Shown here in pieces: positions 1-8,963 of a stretch of DNA of 64,000 nucleotides (its first letter is position 1; every line of letters begins with the position of its first letter). The DNA comes from Acidobacteriaceae bacterium. GTDB taxonomy: Bacteria > Acidobacteriota > Terriglobia > Terriglobales > Acidobacteriaceae. The notes below the pieces were generated by a model that ran no database searches, was not told the origin of the DNA, and was given only the letters and a program-made list of their open reading frames with translations. The DNA lies in contig JANXYB010000012.1 in the NCBI GenBank assembly GCA_025350325.1, forward strand, positions 59,754-123,753. The letters are read 5' to 3'. The position numbers and the translations under genes were made by a program.

Positions 1-200
1 ATTCCCGTCATGCCCGGCAATATCACATCGGTGATTACGACGTTGGGTTGAACGTTGCTTGCTGATTCGAGCGCCTGCTCTCCACTATAGGTCGCGAAGG
101 CTGCAAAGCCATTCCGGTTAAGAATGATCGCCAGAGTGTCTGCGATCATTGGCTCGTCGTCCACGATTAACACTCGCGGAATTGCTGTTTCTTGCAACAT
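1..200 (-). CDS. Response regulator receiver protein (partial, cut by window edge)
   Basis: Reading leftward from an ATG at 198-200 gives MLQETAIPRVLIVDDEPMI and continues to the window edge. The acidic pair (VDDE) and the phosphoacceptor segment (VVITDVILPGMTG) of a CheY-like receiver are both present, so about the first 66 residues are seen. Asp in ITDV is the likely phosphorylation site. The C-terminal half, and any output domain, lie outside the window. It resembles the receiver at 400-792 on the same strand (both have a P/V-MIADTL-type helix after the acidic pair), so the two are likely tandem paralogues. The partner kinase is not visible. Confidence 0.85.
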   Translation of the reverse strand, partial: MLQETAIPRVLIVDDEPMIADTLAIILNRNGFAAFATYSGEQALESASNVQPNVVITDVILPGMTG

Positions 201-399
201 CCAGATATCACTTTCCGCCGAAGCTATGCTGTCGGCACGCTCAATCATATAGCCCCGAAACACCTTCTTTGGGAAACGGGAAAGTAATCTGCCGCTCTCG
301 GTTTCGCTCGCTTACGCCAGACTTCCGTCATGAAGAGAGCGGGAACACCGGGCAGACAAAAGATGACGCGAGGACTGGCTTGACCTGGTCAGACGAATC

Positions 400-792
400 T
401 CAAGGGGTATTCAAATTGAGCAGACCTGAGACCGCGTTTAACATCATTGATGGGTGCACCGGTTTTGCCAAGATTTCAAATTCGTGACCGTCAATCTTTG
501 CTTTTTGGATCAAGGCCTCGACAGAGGGCTGGCCCGAGAACAAAAGAACGTGGCACTTTGCAAGCTTTTTCTTTAGCACGACTGCGAGATCTATCCCATT
601 CATTTCAGGCAGCATGACGTCAAGAATTGCAAGGTCGGGACACCAACTCGCTAGTTCGCGTATCGCTTGTTCTGCTGAATACGCGACGCGAATCTCGTAC
701 CCGTGTGCAGACAGGATCTGGCCCAGGGTATCGGCGATGACCCTCTCATCTTCGACGATCAATATCTTGCTGTCCCCCGCATGCTCAGGCAT
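400..792 (-). CDS. Stand-alone receiver-domain response regulator
   Basis: A 130-residue protein made of a single CheY-like receiver and no output domain. It shows the acidic pair (IVEDERVIADTL, residues 11-22), the phosphoacceptor Asp in LAILDVMLPEMNG (about residue 57), a Ser at the switch position (LLFSGQ) and the conserved Lys in LAKPVHP. By family knowledge it would be phosphorylated by a histidine kinase and act through protein contacts rather than DNA binding. The partner is not in the window. The partial receiver at 1-200 lies downstream on the same strand, so the two may be co-transcribed. The start is the ATG at 790-792. Confidence 0.85.
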   Translation of the reverse strand: MPEHAGDSKILIVEDERVIADTLGQILSAHGYEIRVAYSAEQAIRELASWCPDLAILDVMLPEMNGIDLAVVLKKKLAKCHVLLFSGQPSVEALIQKAKIDGHEFEILAKPVHPSMMLNAVSGLLNLNTP

Positions 793-1173
793 GAATCCGC
801 TCCGGCGCGAGAGACGAGATACCCGCTGTTATTTCGAGAGATGCGGGTTGATCCGTGTCGGGTTGGCCTCACACGGAAAATGGGTTTAGCGAAGCGATGT
901 TATGGTCAACATTGGGGTGACAATCACGCAAATAGGCCCACCCAACCTAGAGCGCGGCATCATGGCCGGTCCTCTAAGTTTGGGGTGGAGCGCTTATTTA
1001 GGTAACGTGTTAATAGTTACTGAAAATCAACAATTTTTTGCCCAACGGGTCAAATATTCTGCGTCAGTTGTTTCTTGCTTAGTCGAGTTCGAGCATGATT
1101 CAAGTGTCAGATTTAACGATCGATTCCGTTCCGTAGAGCTCAGCACTTGCAGTTGCGATCGACGCGAGGACCT
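793..1173. other. Intergenic region, no gene seen
   Basis: This stretch separates the leftward receiver gene from the rightward small membrane protein gene, so it should hold two divergent promoters. The open frames in it are short and do not look like proteins. A loose ACCCGC/GCGGGT inverted repeat lies near 822-847. I see no convincing promoter or RNA gene. Confidence 0.4.
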
Positions 1174-1482
1174 ATGTTGACCAAAGGAATTCATACCGGC
1201 TTCGTACCAACCAGTACCAGCAGTTGGGTAAACGTGCACGTCAAGTACACCGGCCACGCCCTCTCGATGCACAGCCACGTACACGAACCTCAAGGGCTTT
1301 CCATTTCCGGCCTCGCTGCGCCCGCGGCGAACTTCTTCGAGAGCAGCGTGAGCAGCCGTAGCTCCCTGACAGAGCGCCACCCGCGCCTGACCATCGCCGC
1401 GGCTGCATTCGCGTTGGTCGCTTTCATCGTGATCGCAGAGATTGAGTACCTGCACAGCGCTGGATATTATTGGGGCGGATAG
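1174..1482 (+). CDS. Small membrane protein of unknown function
   Basis: About 102 residues if translation starts at the ATG at 1174, which has a GCGAGGA ribosome-binding site just upstream; the frame opens further upstream but without a good site. The N-terminal half is polar and rich in Ser, Val and His. The C-terminal third has one hydrophobic helix (residues about 72-90, TIAAAAFALVAFIVIAEI) followed by a short tail ending GYYWGG. This fits a single-pass protein with the N-terminal part on one side of the membrane. I do not recognise the family. A second single-helix small protein of the same general style lies at 61213-61374. Function unknown. Confidence 0.5.
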   Translation: MLTKGIHTGFVPTSTSSWVNVHVKYTGHALSMHSHVHEPQGLSISGLAAPAANFFESSVSSRSSLTERHPRLTIAAAAFALVAFIVIAEIEYLHSAGYYWGG

Positions 1483-1580
1483 AGCCGATCGGCGCGCTCG
1501 GCGGATGACCATATCAACGCGCCAAGAGAATGTTAGGGTCTTTGACGAAGACCGCTTGTAATCATTCTTAGTGAGTTGAA

Positions 1581-1657
<77 letters not shown>

Positions 1658-1809
1658 ACGGGATGTTTTGATTGTAACCCGGACGTACCTTGGCTCGAAG
1701 CTCGACCCGAACCTGGACTGGTATGGACTCTATGGTTGGACTCGATGCCCTCGACTCGCGTGGACTTTCAGCGTGGGCACAAAGCGTGTCCACGTCGCGT
1801 GTGTGAGGC

Positions 1810-2358
1810 TTAGTGGTGAATCAGCCACGTCAGCAGCCAAAGTATGAGCGCAACGGGAACGGCGAAGATGACCAACATCGCGCCACCCAGGAGCAAAAGG
1901 AATAGCCAATCCTTTCCAGTGTGACGGCGCGGTTCGCCCAGATGCCGCTGCAGCAACTGGTAGTTACGCCGGTTGGGCTTCCACGCAATATCAAACGCAT
2001 CTCCGAGGAGGGGGATGGATCCGATAAGTACTCCCACACCGAGATTGACGCCCATGCGAACCAACGTGACGTACGGCACGCCGCGCACCCAGGCTGCGAT
2101 GGGGATAATCAGAGACAGCAGCCCGGCGAGCACGTCCCCGAGGCCGGGGATGAGACCTATGATGCCGTCGATGCCAAATCGCATCCCGGTAAAGGGAATG
2201 CGGAAGGCTTCGTCAAGCAAAATTTCCAGCTGTTGCAAGGTGCTATCTCTGAAGAGCCAAGCGCCACGCGACCAGCGGCCAGGCGGCTGAATAATACCGG
2301 GCGCCGGGGTCGTTTTCTGGGCAATCGAGCGGGTCAAATCGGGTTCTGTTCGGGGCAT
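1810..2358 (-). CDS. DUF4112 domain membrane protein
   Basis: 182 residues. The core [17 protein letters not shown] (about residues 63-79) followed by a helix and a second [17 protein letters not shown] (about 113-129) is the pattern of the DUF4112 family, small bacterial membrane proteins of unknown function. A strongly hydrophobic C-terminal helix ([19 protein letters not shown]) adds a membrane anchor. The start ATG at 2356-2358 is preceded by a GAGGAA site at a good distance. The neighbours are tRNA genes and suggest no pathway. Confidence 0.75.
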   Translation of the reverse strand: MPRTEPDLTRSIAQKTTPAPGIIQPPGRWSRGAWLFRDSTLQQLEILLDEAFRIPFTGMRFGIDGIIGLIPGLGDVLAGLLSLIIPIAAWVRGVPYVTLVRMGVNLGVGVLIGSIPLLGDAFDIAWKPNRRNYQLLQRHLGEPRRHTGKDWLFLLLLGGAMLVIFAVPVALILWLLTWLIHH

Positions 2359-2418
2359 TGCACGGTTCCTCGGCGCGATGCGCGTATCATGTTCGATGCT
2401 ACAATCGAAGGGTTACGT

Positions 2419-2494
2419 GGCGGCTATAGTTCAGTGGCAGAACGCCTGTCTGTGGCACAGGATGTCGAGGGTTCGATCCCCTCTAGCCGCCCCA
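2419..2494 (+). tRNA. tRNA-His (anticodon GTG)
   Basis: 76 nt including the extra G at -1 paired with C73, the identity element of histidine tRNA. The acceptor stem is GGCGGCTA with TAGCCGCC, the D arm begins TAGTTCAGTGG, the anticodon loop is CTGTGGCA with GTG, the T arm is GGTTCGATCCC, and CCA is encoded. It lies 60 bp from the start of the divergent DUF4112 gene. Confidence 0.95.
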
Positions 2495-2551
2495 AGTTGC
2501 CTGGATATCAGGGGATGCGATGATCGTGTTCGGTCGAACTGACGAGCCTCT

Positions 2552-3628
2552 TTGAGTCCTAACAGGCCCCAAAAAGTAAAATTGAGTGATCTTGCGGCTA
2601 CCCTGCAGGCAGGATTGCATCCGTTCAGGCCGCGTCGCGGGCTGACCAACGGCCATCTTCAAACCATTGTAGGCAATTATCTTGCGCGGCCACCATTCCG
2701 CTGCCCGTCGGTATCAGAGACTATCGAGGTAGACCCTGCCGATGGCAGTCGGGTGCTGTGTCATTGCGATTGGCAGCCGCAAACGGAGCGCGCCAGGCGG
2801 CTCACGGTCTTGCTGGTTCACGGCCTCGAGGGTTCATCGGATTCGCGCTATATTCGCGGCATCGCCGGACGCGCATGGGCAGCCGGATGCAACGTAATTC
2901 GCATGAACATGCGCAACTGCGGCAACACCGACGAACTGACGCCGACGCTCTATCACTCTGGCCTCTCGGGCGATGTAGGGGCGGTAATCGATCACTACGC
3001 AGCACTTTTTGCTCTTGAGCGGGTGGCATTGATGGGCTACTCCATGGGCGGCAATCTGGTGCTGAAACTGGCCGGAGAATGGGGAGAGCGGTCGCCTCTT
3101 TGCGCAGTTGCTGCGGTCTGCCCGGCAATTGATTTGGCTGCGGGTTCCGATGCTCTCCACGAACCTGCTAACCGCGTTTACGAATGGCACTTTCTCCGCA
3201 ACCTGATGCGGCGATATCGCCGCAAGGCGGCACTCTATCCGCACATCTACAACGCGCGCAAAATCGGTACAGTGCGTTCACTGCGGCAATTCGATAATCA
3301 GATCGTCGCTCGCCATTGCGGATTTCGCGATGCGGACGACTACTATTATCAAGCCGCAAGCGCTCGCGTGGTGGACAAGATTACTGTGCCAACGCTGATT
3401 TTGCGCGCTCTCGACGATCCCTTCATACGCATGCTGCCGGAGACGCGTGCAGCTCTTCTGGCCAACCCAAATATCCTGCTGGTTGAGACCCCCCATGGAG
3501 GCCATTGCGCCTATCTTTCAGAGGACGAGGGCGATGACATTCACTGGGCTGAGGCGACAGTGATGCGCTACCTGATGCAGTTTGCAGGTGAAGAGTCCGA
3601 CCCTAATGATGAGACGGATGGAAGCTGA
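2552..3628 (+). CDS. YheT/EMB8-type alpha/beta hydrolase
   Basis: Up to 358 residues. The N-terminus has the GLTNGHLQTI signature of the YheT/ABHD1-3 group. It is followed by an oxyanion-region LLVHGLEGS, the nucleophile elbow GYSMGGN (Ser near residue 166), an Asp in LILRALDDPF and a terminal His in HGGHCAYL. These form a Ser-Asp-His triad of a serine esterase or lipase-like hydrolase, probably cytoplasmic. The physiological substrate is unknown. No ATG start is available before the signature, so the start is a TTG at 2552 or 2582; neither has a strong ribosome-binding site. The next gene begins inside its 3' end, which suggests translational coupling. Confidence 0.85.
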   Translation: MSPNRPQKVKLSDLAATLQAGLHPFRPRRGLTNGHLQTIVGNYLARPPFRCPSVSETIEVDPADGSRVLCHCDWQPQTERARRLTVLLVHGLEGSSDSRYIRGIAGRAWAAGCNVIRMNMRNCGNTDELTPTLYHSGLSGDVGAVIDHYAALFALERVALMGYSMGGNLVLKLAGEWGERSPLCAVAAVCPAIDLAAGSDALHEPANRVYEWHFLRNLMRRYRRKAALYPHIYNARKIGTVRSLRQFDNQIVARHCGFRDADDYYYQAASARVVDKITVPTLILRALDDPFIRMLPETRAALLANPNILLVETPHGGHCAYLSEDEGDDIHWAEATVMRYLMQFAGEESDPNDETDGS

Positions 3629-4190
3629 TTGGGAGGTAGAGCTGGGCGGTGATGCTCCCGTGATTGAGGCCCATTGGTCTGGATGGGTAGATCTGCGCCT
3701 CCATCCAGAAAGGGCGAGCACGTTGCCCGAGGCCCAACAGCTGGATGGATTGGCTAAAGCTCTGGTGCGGTTGAACGCGAATCTTTCGCCGGTGTGGACT
3801 TCGAAGTGCGATGTTTGGGAAGTGGACGAAATTGATCCGGACGAACTCGATGCGCCGCTTGATAGCACGACCCATGCGATCGCGTGCTACATAGATATTC
3901 TGCCGAAGAGTGACACGCAATGGGAAGGCCAAGCTATGGTCGTTGCCGCTTGCAAGAGTCTTTGTTTGGGTTTGCGATCGGTTCCGCTGCGCTGCTGCCG
4001 CGTGGACCTGATCATTCGCCGAGCAGACATGACCGAGCGCGTCGAAGACTTGGGCGTTACTGCGTACGTAACAGGTTGTGGAGCTTCGCCGGATGCGGCG
4101 CGTGCGGTGCTGCGATCGGCAATAGATATTCTTGCGGATGCTATTGCAGCATCTGGAGAGCTTGCTCAACAGGCTACGAAGTTACAATGA
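3606..4190 (+). CDS. Conserved-looking hypothetical protein, coupled to the YheT gene
   Basis: About 194 residues from the ATG pair at 3606/3609, overlapping the end of the hydrolase gene by about 20 bases. The sequence is soluble, without signal peptide or membrane helix. It has acidic patches (VDEIDPDELDAP) and a Cys-containing central segment (ACKSLCLGLRSVPLRCCRVD), and ends just before tRNA-Arg. I do not recognise a domain. The overlap implies co-expression with the hydrolase. The reading frame is convincing because it is open throughout and the alternative frames are less protein-like. Confidence 0.65.
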   Translation: MMRRMEADWEVELGGDAPVIEAHWSGWVDLRLHPERASTLPEAQQLDGLAKALVRLNANLSPVWTSKCDVWEVDEIDPDELDAPLDSTTHAIACYIDILPKSDTQWEGQAMVVAACKSLCLGLRSVPLRCCRVDLIIRRADMTERVEDLGVTAYVTGCGASPDAARAVLRSAIDILADAIAASGELAQQATKLQ

Positions 4191-4196
4191 AGAGGC

Positions 4197-4273
4197 GGGC
4201 GAGTAGCTCAACTGGATAGAGCACCGGCCTTCTAAGCCGGGGGTTGTGGGTTCGATTCCCGCCTCGCCTACCA
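4197..4273 (+). tRNA. tRNA-Arg (anticodon TCT)
   Basis: 77 nt. The acceptor stem GGGCGAG pairs with CTCGCCT (the first pair is G-U). The D arm contains TAGCTCAACTGG, the anticodon stem-loop GCCTTCTAAGCC carries TCT, the T arm is GGTTCGATTCC, the discriminator is A and CCA is encoded. It starts 6 bases after the stop codon of the preceding protein gene, so it may share that transcript. Confidence 0.95.
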
Positions 4274-4498
4274 ACAAAAATCACCGCATTATCTGTTGAC
4301 CGTCCCACACGATTTAAATTACACATCGCTGGCTCACCGGCTTTGAGAGCGCCAATTCTTTAAAGCGCGGCTTTGATCACTTGCCACTAACGGTCGAGCG
4401 CCTCTTTGCCGCATGCCGTCGACCGGCAGATAGTGACCGGATACTTTTGTCGGAAACTCCTCTGTTCTGTGCCTAAAACACGCGAGAAGTTTTGCTGG

Positions 4499-5878
4499 CT
4501 AAGTATGGATCAATGGCGGAATCGACAGCGATTGTTCGGAGCGCGCGACGATAGCGCAGGCCATGCAGTTGCCCACCACATTCATGGCTGTCCGTCCCAT
4601 ATCCATCAGCGCGTCGACGCCGAGGATGAGAAGGATGGGCGCGGTGGGAATATGAATAGCAGCCGCTGTTGCCATCAGCACAACCAGAGAGGCGCGCGGC
4701 ACTCCCGCAACGCCCTTACTGGCCAGCATAAGGGTCGCCAGTATGGAAATATGTTGCACGAGACTGAGGTGAATTTCGGCGGCTTGCGCGGCAAACTCGG
4801 CGGCCATCGATAAGTAGACGCTGCCCCCAGTCATGTTGAAGCTGTAGCCCGCCGGGATTACGAATGACACAATCCAGCGCGGCACACCAAACTCTTCCAT
4901 CCTCTCCATGGCTAGCGGCAATGCAGCTTCCGATGTGGTCGTCGCAAATCCGATCGCAGCGGGTTCGCCAACCGCTGCTATAAATTTCGAAAGCGGAATG
5001 CGGAAAGCGATCAGAATCGGAATTAGAACAAGTACGGCGAATGCAATCAACGCCGCATAACAAGTCAAGACCAGCTTGCCAAGAGGCAGCAACGTAGCCA
5101 AGCCGAGGCTTCCGACCGTGTAGGCCAAGGCCGCGCCGGCAGCGATGGGCGCAAGATACATGATGATCCGCGTCAGTTGAAACATGGTGTCCGCGATAGC
5201 CTGCAAAACGGACAAGAGAGGCGCTCGCTTCTGCGCCGGAAGCATCGCCAGTGCGACCCCAAACAGTAATGAAAAGACCGCCACCTGCAGGATCTGATTC
5301 TGCGCCACGGCCTGGGCGATGTTTTCAGGAAACAGATTAACGATGATCTGCTGCCATGTCTGGACTGCCTGCACTGCGGGTGCAACCTCCGAGTTGAAGG
5401 GGAGTGTGACCCCCCAACCAGCCCCGGAGAGATTCATCGCCAGCGTGCCGATGATCAGACCAAGGGTGGTGGCAACCTCAAAAAATATGAGTGACTTTAA
5501 TGCCACGCGGCCGATGGAGCGCAGGTGATTGTGCCCCGCGATGCCAGTAGTGATCGTGGCAAAGATCAAGGGCGCGACGATCATGCGAATGAGACGCAGG
5601 AAGAGGTCGCCCAAGAATCGTACTTGCACAGCGAGATGGGGCACGTCGAAACCGAGTTCCACGCCCGCTAACATGGCAAGAAAAGTCCAGACCAGGAGCG
5701 ACGGTCGCTTGAATGAAGCGACCGCAAAAAGCAGGATGGCTAAAAGGCGCATTATCAATCCAAGCGATGGGTGCGCGACCAGGACGGCCAACGCACCGGC
5801 GAGCCATAGCGTCAGGCCGGCTAAGCCAAGCATCAGCGAGGTCCTGCTACCGGGCGTGGCTGCAATCTGATCAGGCAT
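4499..5878 (-). CDS. Dicarboxylate/amino acid:cation symporter (DAACS family)
   Basis: About 459 residues with many hydrophobic helices. It shows family landmarks: a hairpin-1-like segment (FATTTSEAALPLAMERM), the helix-7/hairpin-2 motif (PAGYSFNMTGGSVYLS, matching the usual NMDGT) and the helix-8 substrate-binding segment (DMGRTAMNVVGN) with its Asp, Arg and Asn. By family knowledge it imports acidic amino acids or C4-dicarboxylates with Na+ or H+ at the inner membrane. The usual serine-rich SSS signature is TTTS here. The ATG at 5878 is taken as start; a TTG at 5905 would add nine residues. It is transcribed leftward, 62 bases downstream of threonine synthase, so the two may be co-transcribed. 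Confidence 0.88.
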   Translation of the reverse strand: MPDQIAATPGSRTSLMLGLAGLTLWLAGALAVLVAHPSLGLIMRLLAILLFAVASFKRPSLLVWTFLAMLAGVELGFDVPHLAVQVRFLGDLFLRLIRMIVAPLIFATITTGIAGHNHLRSIGRVALKSLIFFEVATTLGLIIGTLAMNLSGAGWGVTLPFNSEVAPAVQAVQTWQQIIVNLFPENIAQAVAQNQILQVAVFSLLFGVALAMLPAQKRAPLLSVLQAIADTMFQLTRIIMYLAPIAAGAALAYTVGSLGLATLLPLGKLVLTCYAALIAFAVLVLIPILIAFRIPLSKFIAAVGEPAAIGFATTTSEAALPLAMERMEEFGVPRWIVSFVIPAGYSFNMTGGSVYLSMAAEFAAQAAEIHLSLVQHISILATLMLASKGVAGVPRASLVVLMATAAAIHIPTAPILLILGVDALMDMGRTAMNVVGNCMACAIVARSEQSLSIPPLIHT

Positions 5879-5940
5879 GTCTGGCAAGGCGCAACCTGTG
5901 AGCAACTCGGCAATCCGTCACCGATGAATCTGATTAAAGA

Positions 5941-7152
5941 CTAAGCCGAAGGCAGATCCGGTGTCGGCCTTTTCAAATGCATTGCGTCTGCAATCACATC
6001 GGCATACTTCAATCCAGAACCGGTATTGAAAAGCACGACCCGATCGGAAGGCTTGAGAAAGCCGCTTGCCAGCAACTTATCATATGCAGCTGTAACGGCA
6101 GCACCCTCGGGAGATAACAAGATGCCTTCATTTTTTGCCCAGTGCAGAATAGAAGCAAGTATTTCTTGGTCGGTGACCGCGAGCGCAATTCCCGCGGATT
6201 GTCGAAGGATGTCTAAAATGATGTAATCGCCGTAGGGCTTCGGCACGCGCAGGCCCGAGGCAAAGGTTGAAGCATCCTGCCATGTCTGGCATGCCTTCGC
6301 TCCAGCATCATAGGCACGCGTGACCGGGGCGCATCCGGCGGCCTGCACTGCAATCATGCGGGGTCGTTTGCCGGGTTTGACCCAGCCGAGCTGTTCCAGT
6401 TCATCAAACGCTTTCCACATGCCGATTAGTCCGACGCCGCCGCCGGTGGGATAGAAGACCGCGTCTGGATATTCCCAGCCCAGCTGCTCGACGAGTTCGT
6501 ATCCCATGGTCTTCTTGCCCTCGACGCGAAATGGCTCCTTCAAAGTGGAGACGTCGAACCAACCCTCCTGCTGCTTGCGCTCGCCCACGATGCGCGCACA
6601 GTCAGAGATCAATCCATTCACGAGAGTGACATGCGCACCGTATGCTACCGCTTCGAGATAGTTGGCAAAGGGAACATCGCGCGGCATAAAGATATGAGCT
6701 TCAATTCCTGCGGCGGCGGCATAAGCTGCTAATGCTCCGGCTGCATTTCCAGCGGAAGGGACGGCGAGCTTTTGCAAGCCATAATGCCGCGCCATGGTAA
6801 CCGCGAGCGCCAAGCCGCGTGCTTTGAAAGTGCCCGTTGGATTAGAGCCCTCCTCCTTAACAAATACGCCTGCATATCGCTTGCTGTGCAGCATCGGCGT
6901 CCAGCCCTCACCGAGTGTCACAGGGGGCACATCGGGAAGCACGGACCGATAGCGCCACATTCCGGCCCATTGTGTCGCGGCGTCTTTTGCGATCACTTGG
7001 CGCGCGGGGATACCCTGCAAATGAGAAAGGTCGTAGCGGACGTAGAGAGTGCCTGCAGGCGAATCGGCACACTGCGTGCAAACGGTCTGAGGCGTTTGTG
7101 CGGAGAAGCGAGCAAGGCAGCGAGAGCATTCAAGGTAAGCGATTTTAGGCAT
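5941..7152 (-). CDS. thrC: Threonine synthase
   Basis: About 403 residues. This PLP enzyme converts O-phosphohomoserine to threonine, the last step of threonine synthesis. The N-terminus carries a four-cysteine zinc-ribbon-like motif (CSRC and CTQC). The PLP lysine is in EEGSNPTGTFKARGLA (about residue 110), the phosphate-binding glycine loop is YPTGGGVGLIGMW, and LFNTGSGLKY lies near the end. The start at 7150-7152 has an AGGAGG site immediately upstream. The first frame-opening codon (7179) lacks one. The zinc-ribbon form is common among the shorter class of threonine synthases. Confidence 0.93.
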   Translation of the reverse strand: MPKIAYLECSRCLARFSAQTPQTVCTQCADSPAGTLYVRYDLSHLQGIPARQVIAKDAATQWAGMWRYRSVLPDVPPVTLGEGWTPMLHSKRYAGVFVKEEGSNPTGTFKARGLALAVTMARHYGLQKLAVPSAGNAAGALAAYAAAAGIEAHIFMPRDVPFANYLEAVAYGAHVTLVNGLISDCARIVGERKQQEGWFDVSTLKEPFRVEGKKTMGYELVEQLGWEYPDAVFYPTGGGVGLIGMWKAFDELEQLGWVKPGKRPRMIAVQAAGCAPVTRAYDAGAKACQTWQDASTFASGLRVPKPYGDYIILDILRQSAGIALAVTDQEILASILHWAKNEGILLSPEGAAVTAAYDKLLASGFLKPSDRVVLFNTGSGLKYADVIADAMHLKRPTPDLPSA

Positions 7153-7541
7153 TGGCCTCCTGTATTCGCGTTTAAACAAGGTTAAGTCTATCGAAGACAG
7201 TGAATGACTTCATCCGGTTCGAGGCAAGGTACGCAATGTGGCGCCCCGTTCATGGTGCTTGATTCATTGCGCCTCCGGATCAAAGTACTTCAACTAACTG
7301 GAAGCGAGTTGTGAGCGCGACAAGGAATCGACCGCAGTGTAAATTTTGTTTTGCGTTGAGCTCAGAAGTGCCGGGACCTGCATCGAAAGGGGAATGTAAA
7401 ACGCGATTCAGTGTGGCCATTAAGTCTTTGAATAGTCGAGATCGGCGGGAACAATTCTAAGTAAAAACTAATGTTCCGCAACATAACGCCGATGAGACTC
7501 TCATTGAGCGTTGCTCCCTGGCAAAGGATGAGAGCATTATC
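7153..7541. other. Divergent promoter region between thrC and the pilus locus
   Basis: No gene is visible. The region must contain the promoters of threonine synthase (leftward) and of the first pilin-like gene (rightward). I found no strong -35/-10 pair or repeat that I would defend. Confidence 0.4.
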
Positions 7542-8030
7542 ATGAGATTCCGATTAATCATCTTCACCTTCTGCTTGATTTTGTCTTACCTTGGTGTAAG
7601 ACAGTCTTACGCTGCCACAGCGAGTCGCTCATTTTCAGTATCGGCGACGGTTCAAGCCGGTTGCGCGTTACTAGCGCTGCCGATGAACTTGGGGAGCTAT
7701 ATTGGAGCGGTGCCGAACGCTGCTGCCCCTGTGTCGGTGGACTGTACCCATTCGACTCCTTATACCGTCGGGATCATCGCCCCGGCACAGCTTGGAGTTA
7801 TGCGAGCCGAATGGAATCCGAGCGGTCTGGGATCGACATCCCGCCGCTATCTGCTCAGCTCGAATCTTGCGCGACGAGCGAACTGGGCACAAATTGTTGG
7901 TGGCGGTTCGGCTGAAAAGAGTGTGAACGGCGTCGCCCATGCGCCTGTCGAACTCGGCCAGGTCTCTGAAACGGCTGTCGCTGCGTCCGGCGCGGATAAC
8001 GATGCCATCATCGTTAGCGTTACCTACTGA
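7542..8030 (+). CDS. Spore coat U domain protein, divergent Csu-like pilin subunit
   Basis: 162 residues with a signal peptide (RLIIFTFCLILSYLGV, cut near SYAA). After it comes an SCPU-type beta-sandwich: an N-terminal strand (SFSVSATVQAGC), the paired Cys (AGC and VDC), a central TPYTVGI strand and a C-terminal IIVSVTY. By family knowledge such subunits polymerise by donor-strand exchange into archaic chaperone-usher pili. It is more divergent than the pilin at 8446 in its second half and lacks the usual KYxLYSD segment (here RRYLLSSN). It may be a minor subunit. A 415-base gap separates it from the next gene. Confidence 0.78.
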   Translation: MRFRLIIFTFCLILSYLGVRQSYAATASRSFSVSATVQAGCALLALPMNLGSYIGAVPNAAAPVSVDCTHSTPYTVGIIAPAQLGVMRAEWNPSGLGSTSRRYLLSSNLARRANWAQIVGGGSAEKSVNGVAHAPVELGQVSETAVAASGADNDAIIVSVTY

Positions 8031-8445
8031 ACGCGCCCATCTGCTTTCGGCCCCTTTGTGGATCACCTCGACCCAGTTAGACCTCCGAAATGGCAGATAC
8101 CCGTCCGGCCTAAGTCGCCGTACTACGTTGGTACCCAAAGGTTTAATCTAAAGTGGTATTTTAGTTTTGGCATTCGTAACCTACTATTTGTTTATCAACT
8201 CCATTAGGTGTTTTGAGGGTTGGCCCTTGGGCCTTATCCGGCCTAACGAATAAATGTCGTGCCTGCGCAATTGCGTAAGGAACGCGATGGTATTGCTGCG
8301 TCTACGCGGCGGCGGATGAACTTAGAGTTTGCCTGTTGAAGGAACTTTAGTTCAGTGGCCCTATCAGCTCTCACTGATCTGTCTGACTACATTCAGGCGG
8401 CGCGAACCTAAAACATGTAAACCTTTTCTCCAGGAGTAAGTGTTT
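8031..8445. other. Intergenic gap inside the pilus locus
   Basis: No coding frame of interest. It contains a GGCCCTTGGGCC palindrome near 8222-8233 and a CGCAATTGCG palindrome at 8266-8275. The length suggests that the gene at 8446 has its own promoter and is not simply co-transcribed from upstream. I could not identify a clear promoter. Confidence 0.35.
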
Positions 8446-8931
8446 ATGAAAATTACACCCTTTATCAAGTCCTCATTTGCAGTTTTGGCCGTTGCGGCGG
8501 TTGTTCTTTCCCCTCTGTCTGTCGTTGCGTCAACGACTGTCACTGCGAATATGACAGTTACCGCGACGGTTCAAGCTACCTGCATAGTTTCCACAACTGC
8601 GATGGCCTTTGGAACCTACACCGGCGTGGCGAGCACCGGAGCCGCAACGGTTTTGGTCACATGCACCAATTCCACGCCTTACACTTTAGGACTCAGTGCA
8701 GGATCTGGTACAAGCGCTACCGTTACCAACCGAAGCATGACCCTTGGGGCAGCTTCGCTGAAGTATGCACTTTATTCGGATTCAGCGCGTTCTGTGAATT
8801 TTGATGTGCTGACCGGCCTGACCGGCTCCGGTGCTCAGCAGACGATTAATGTTTACGGTGCAGTCTCAGCTGCACAATATGTTGCGCCGGGCGCTTACGG
8901 CGATACGATCGTAGCTTCAGTTACCTATTAA
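8446..8931 (+). CDS. Spore coat U domain protein, probable major Csu-like pilin
   Basis: 161 residues. The ATG at 8446 lies nine bases after CAGGAG; the GTG at 8440 would be too close. A signal peptide (SSFAVLAVAAVVLSPLSVVA) is followed by the SCPU fold: MTVTATVQATC donor strand, Cys pair (ATC and VTC), NSTPYTLGLSAG, LKYALYSDSA, INVYGAVSA and a final VASVTY. This matches CsuA/B-type major pilins of the archaic chaperone-usher class. It is rich in Thr, Ala and Val, as expected for a repeatedly polymerised extracellular subunit. The chaperone gene follows after 32 bases. Confidence 0.85.
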   Translation: MKITPFIKSSFAVLAVAAVVLSPLSVVASTTVTANMTVTATVQATCIVSTTAMAFGTYTGVASTGAATVLVTCTNSTPYTLGLSAGSGTSATVTNRSMTLGAASLKYALYSDSARSVNFDVLTGLTGSGAQQTINVYGAVSAAQYVAPGAYGDTIVASVTY

Positions 8932-8963
8932 GTGAGCGTTAGCCGTAACCAACAGGGGCAGTA

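Noticed and set aside
1714..1766. TGGACT repeated four times in 53 bases
   Set aside because: Spacing is irregular (10, 13 and 24 bases) and there is no dyad or functional context; likely chance.
3603..4169. 188-residue minus-strand frame opposite the unknown gene at 3606
   Set aside because: The forward frame is coupled to the hydrolase gene and looks more protein-like; the reverse frame is Arg/His/Ser-rich without motifs.
7519..7540. Sigma-54-like TGGCAAAGG...AGAGCA before the first pilin gene
   Set aside because: The GG and GC elements are 14 bases apart rather than 12.
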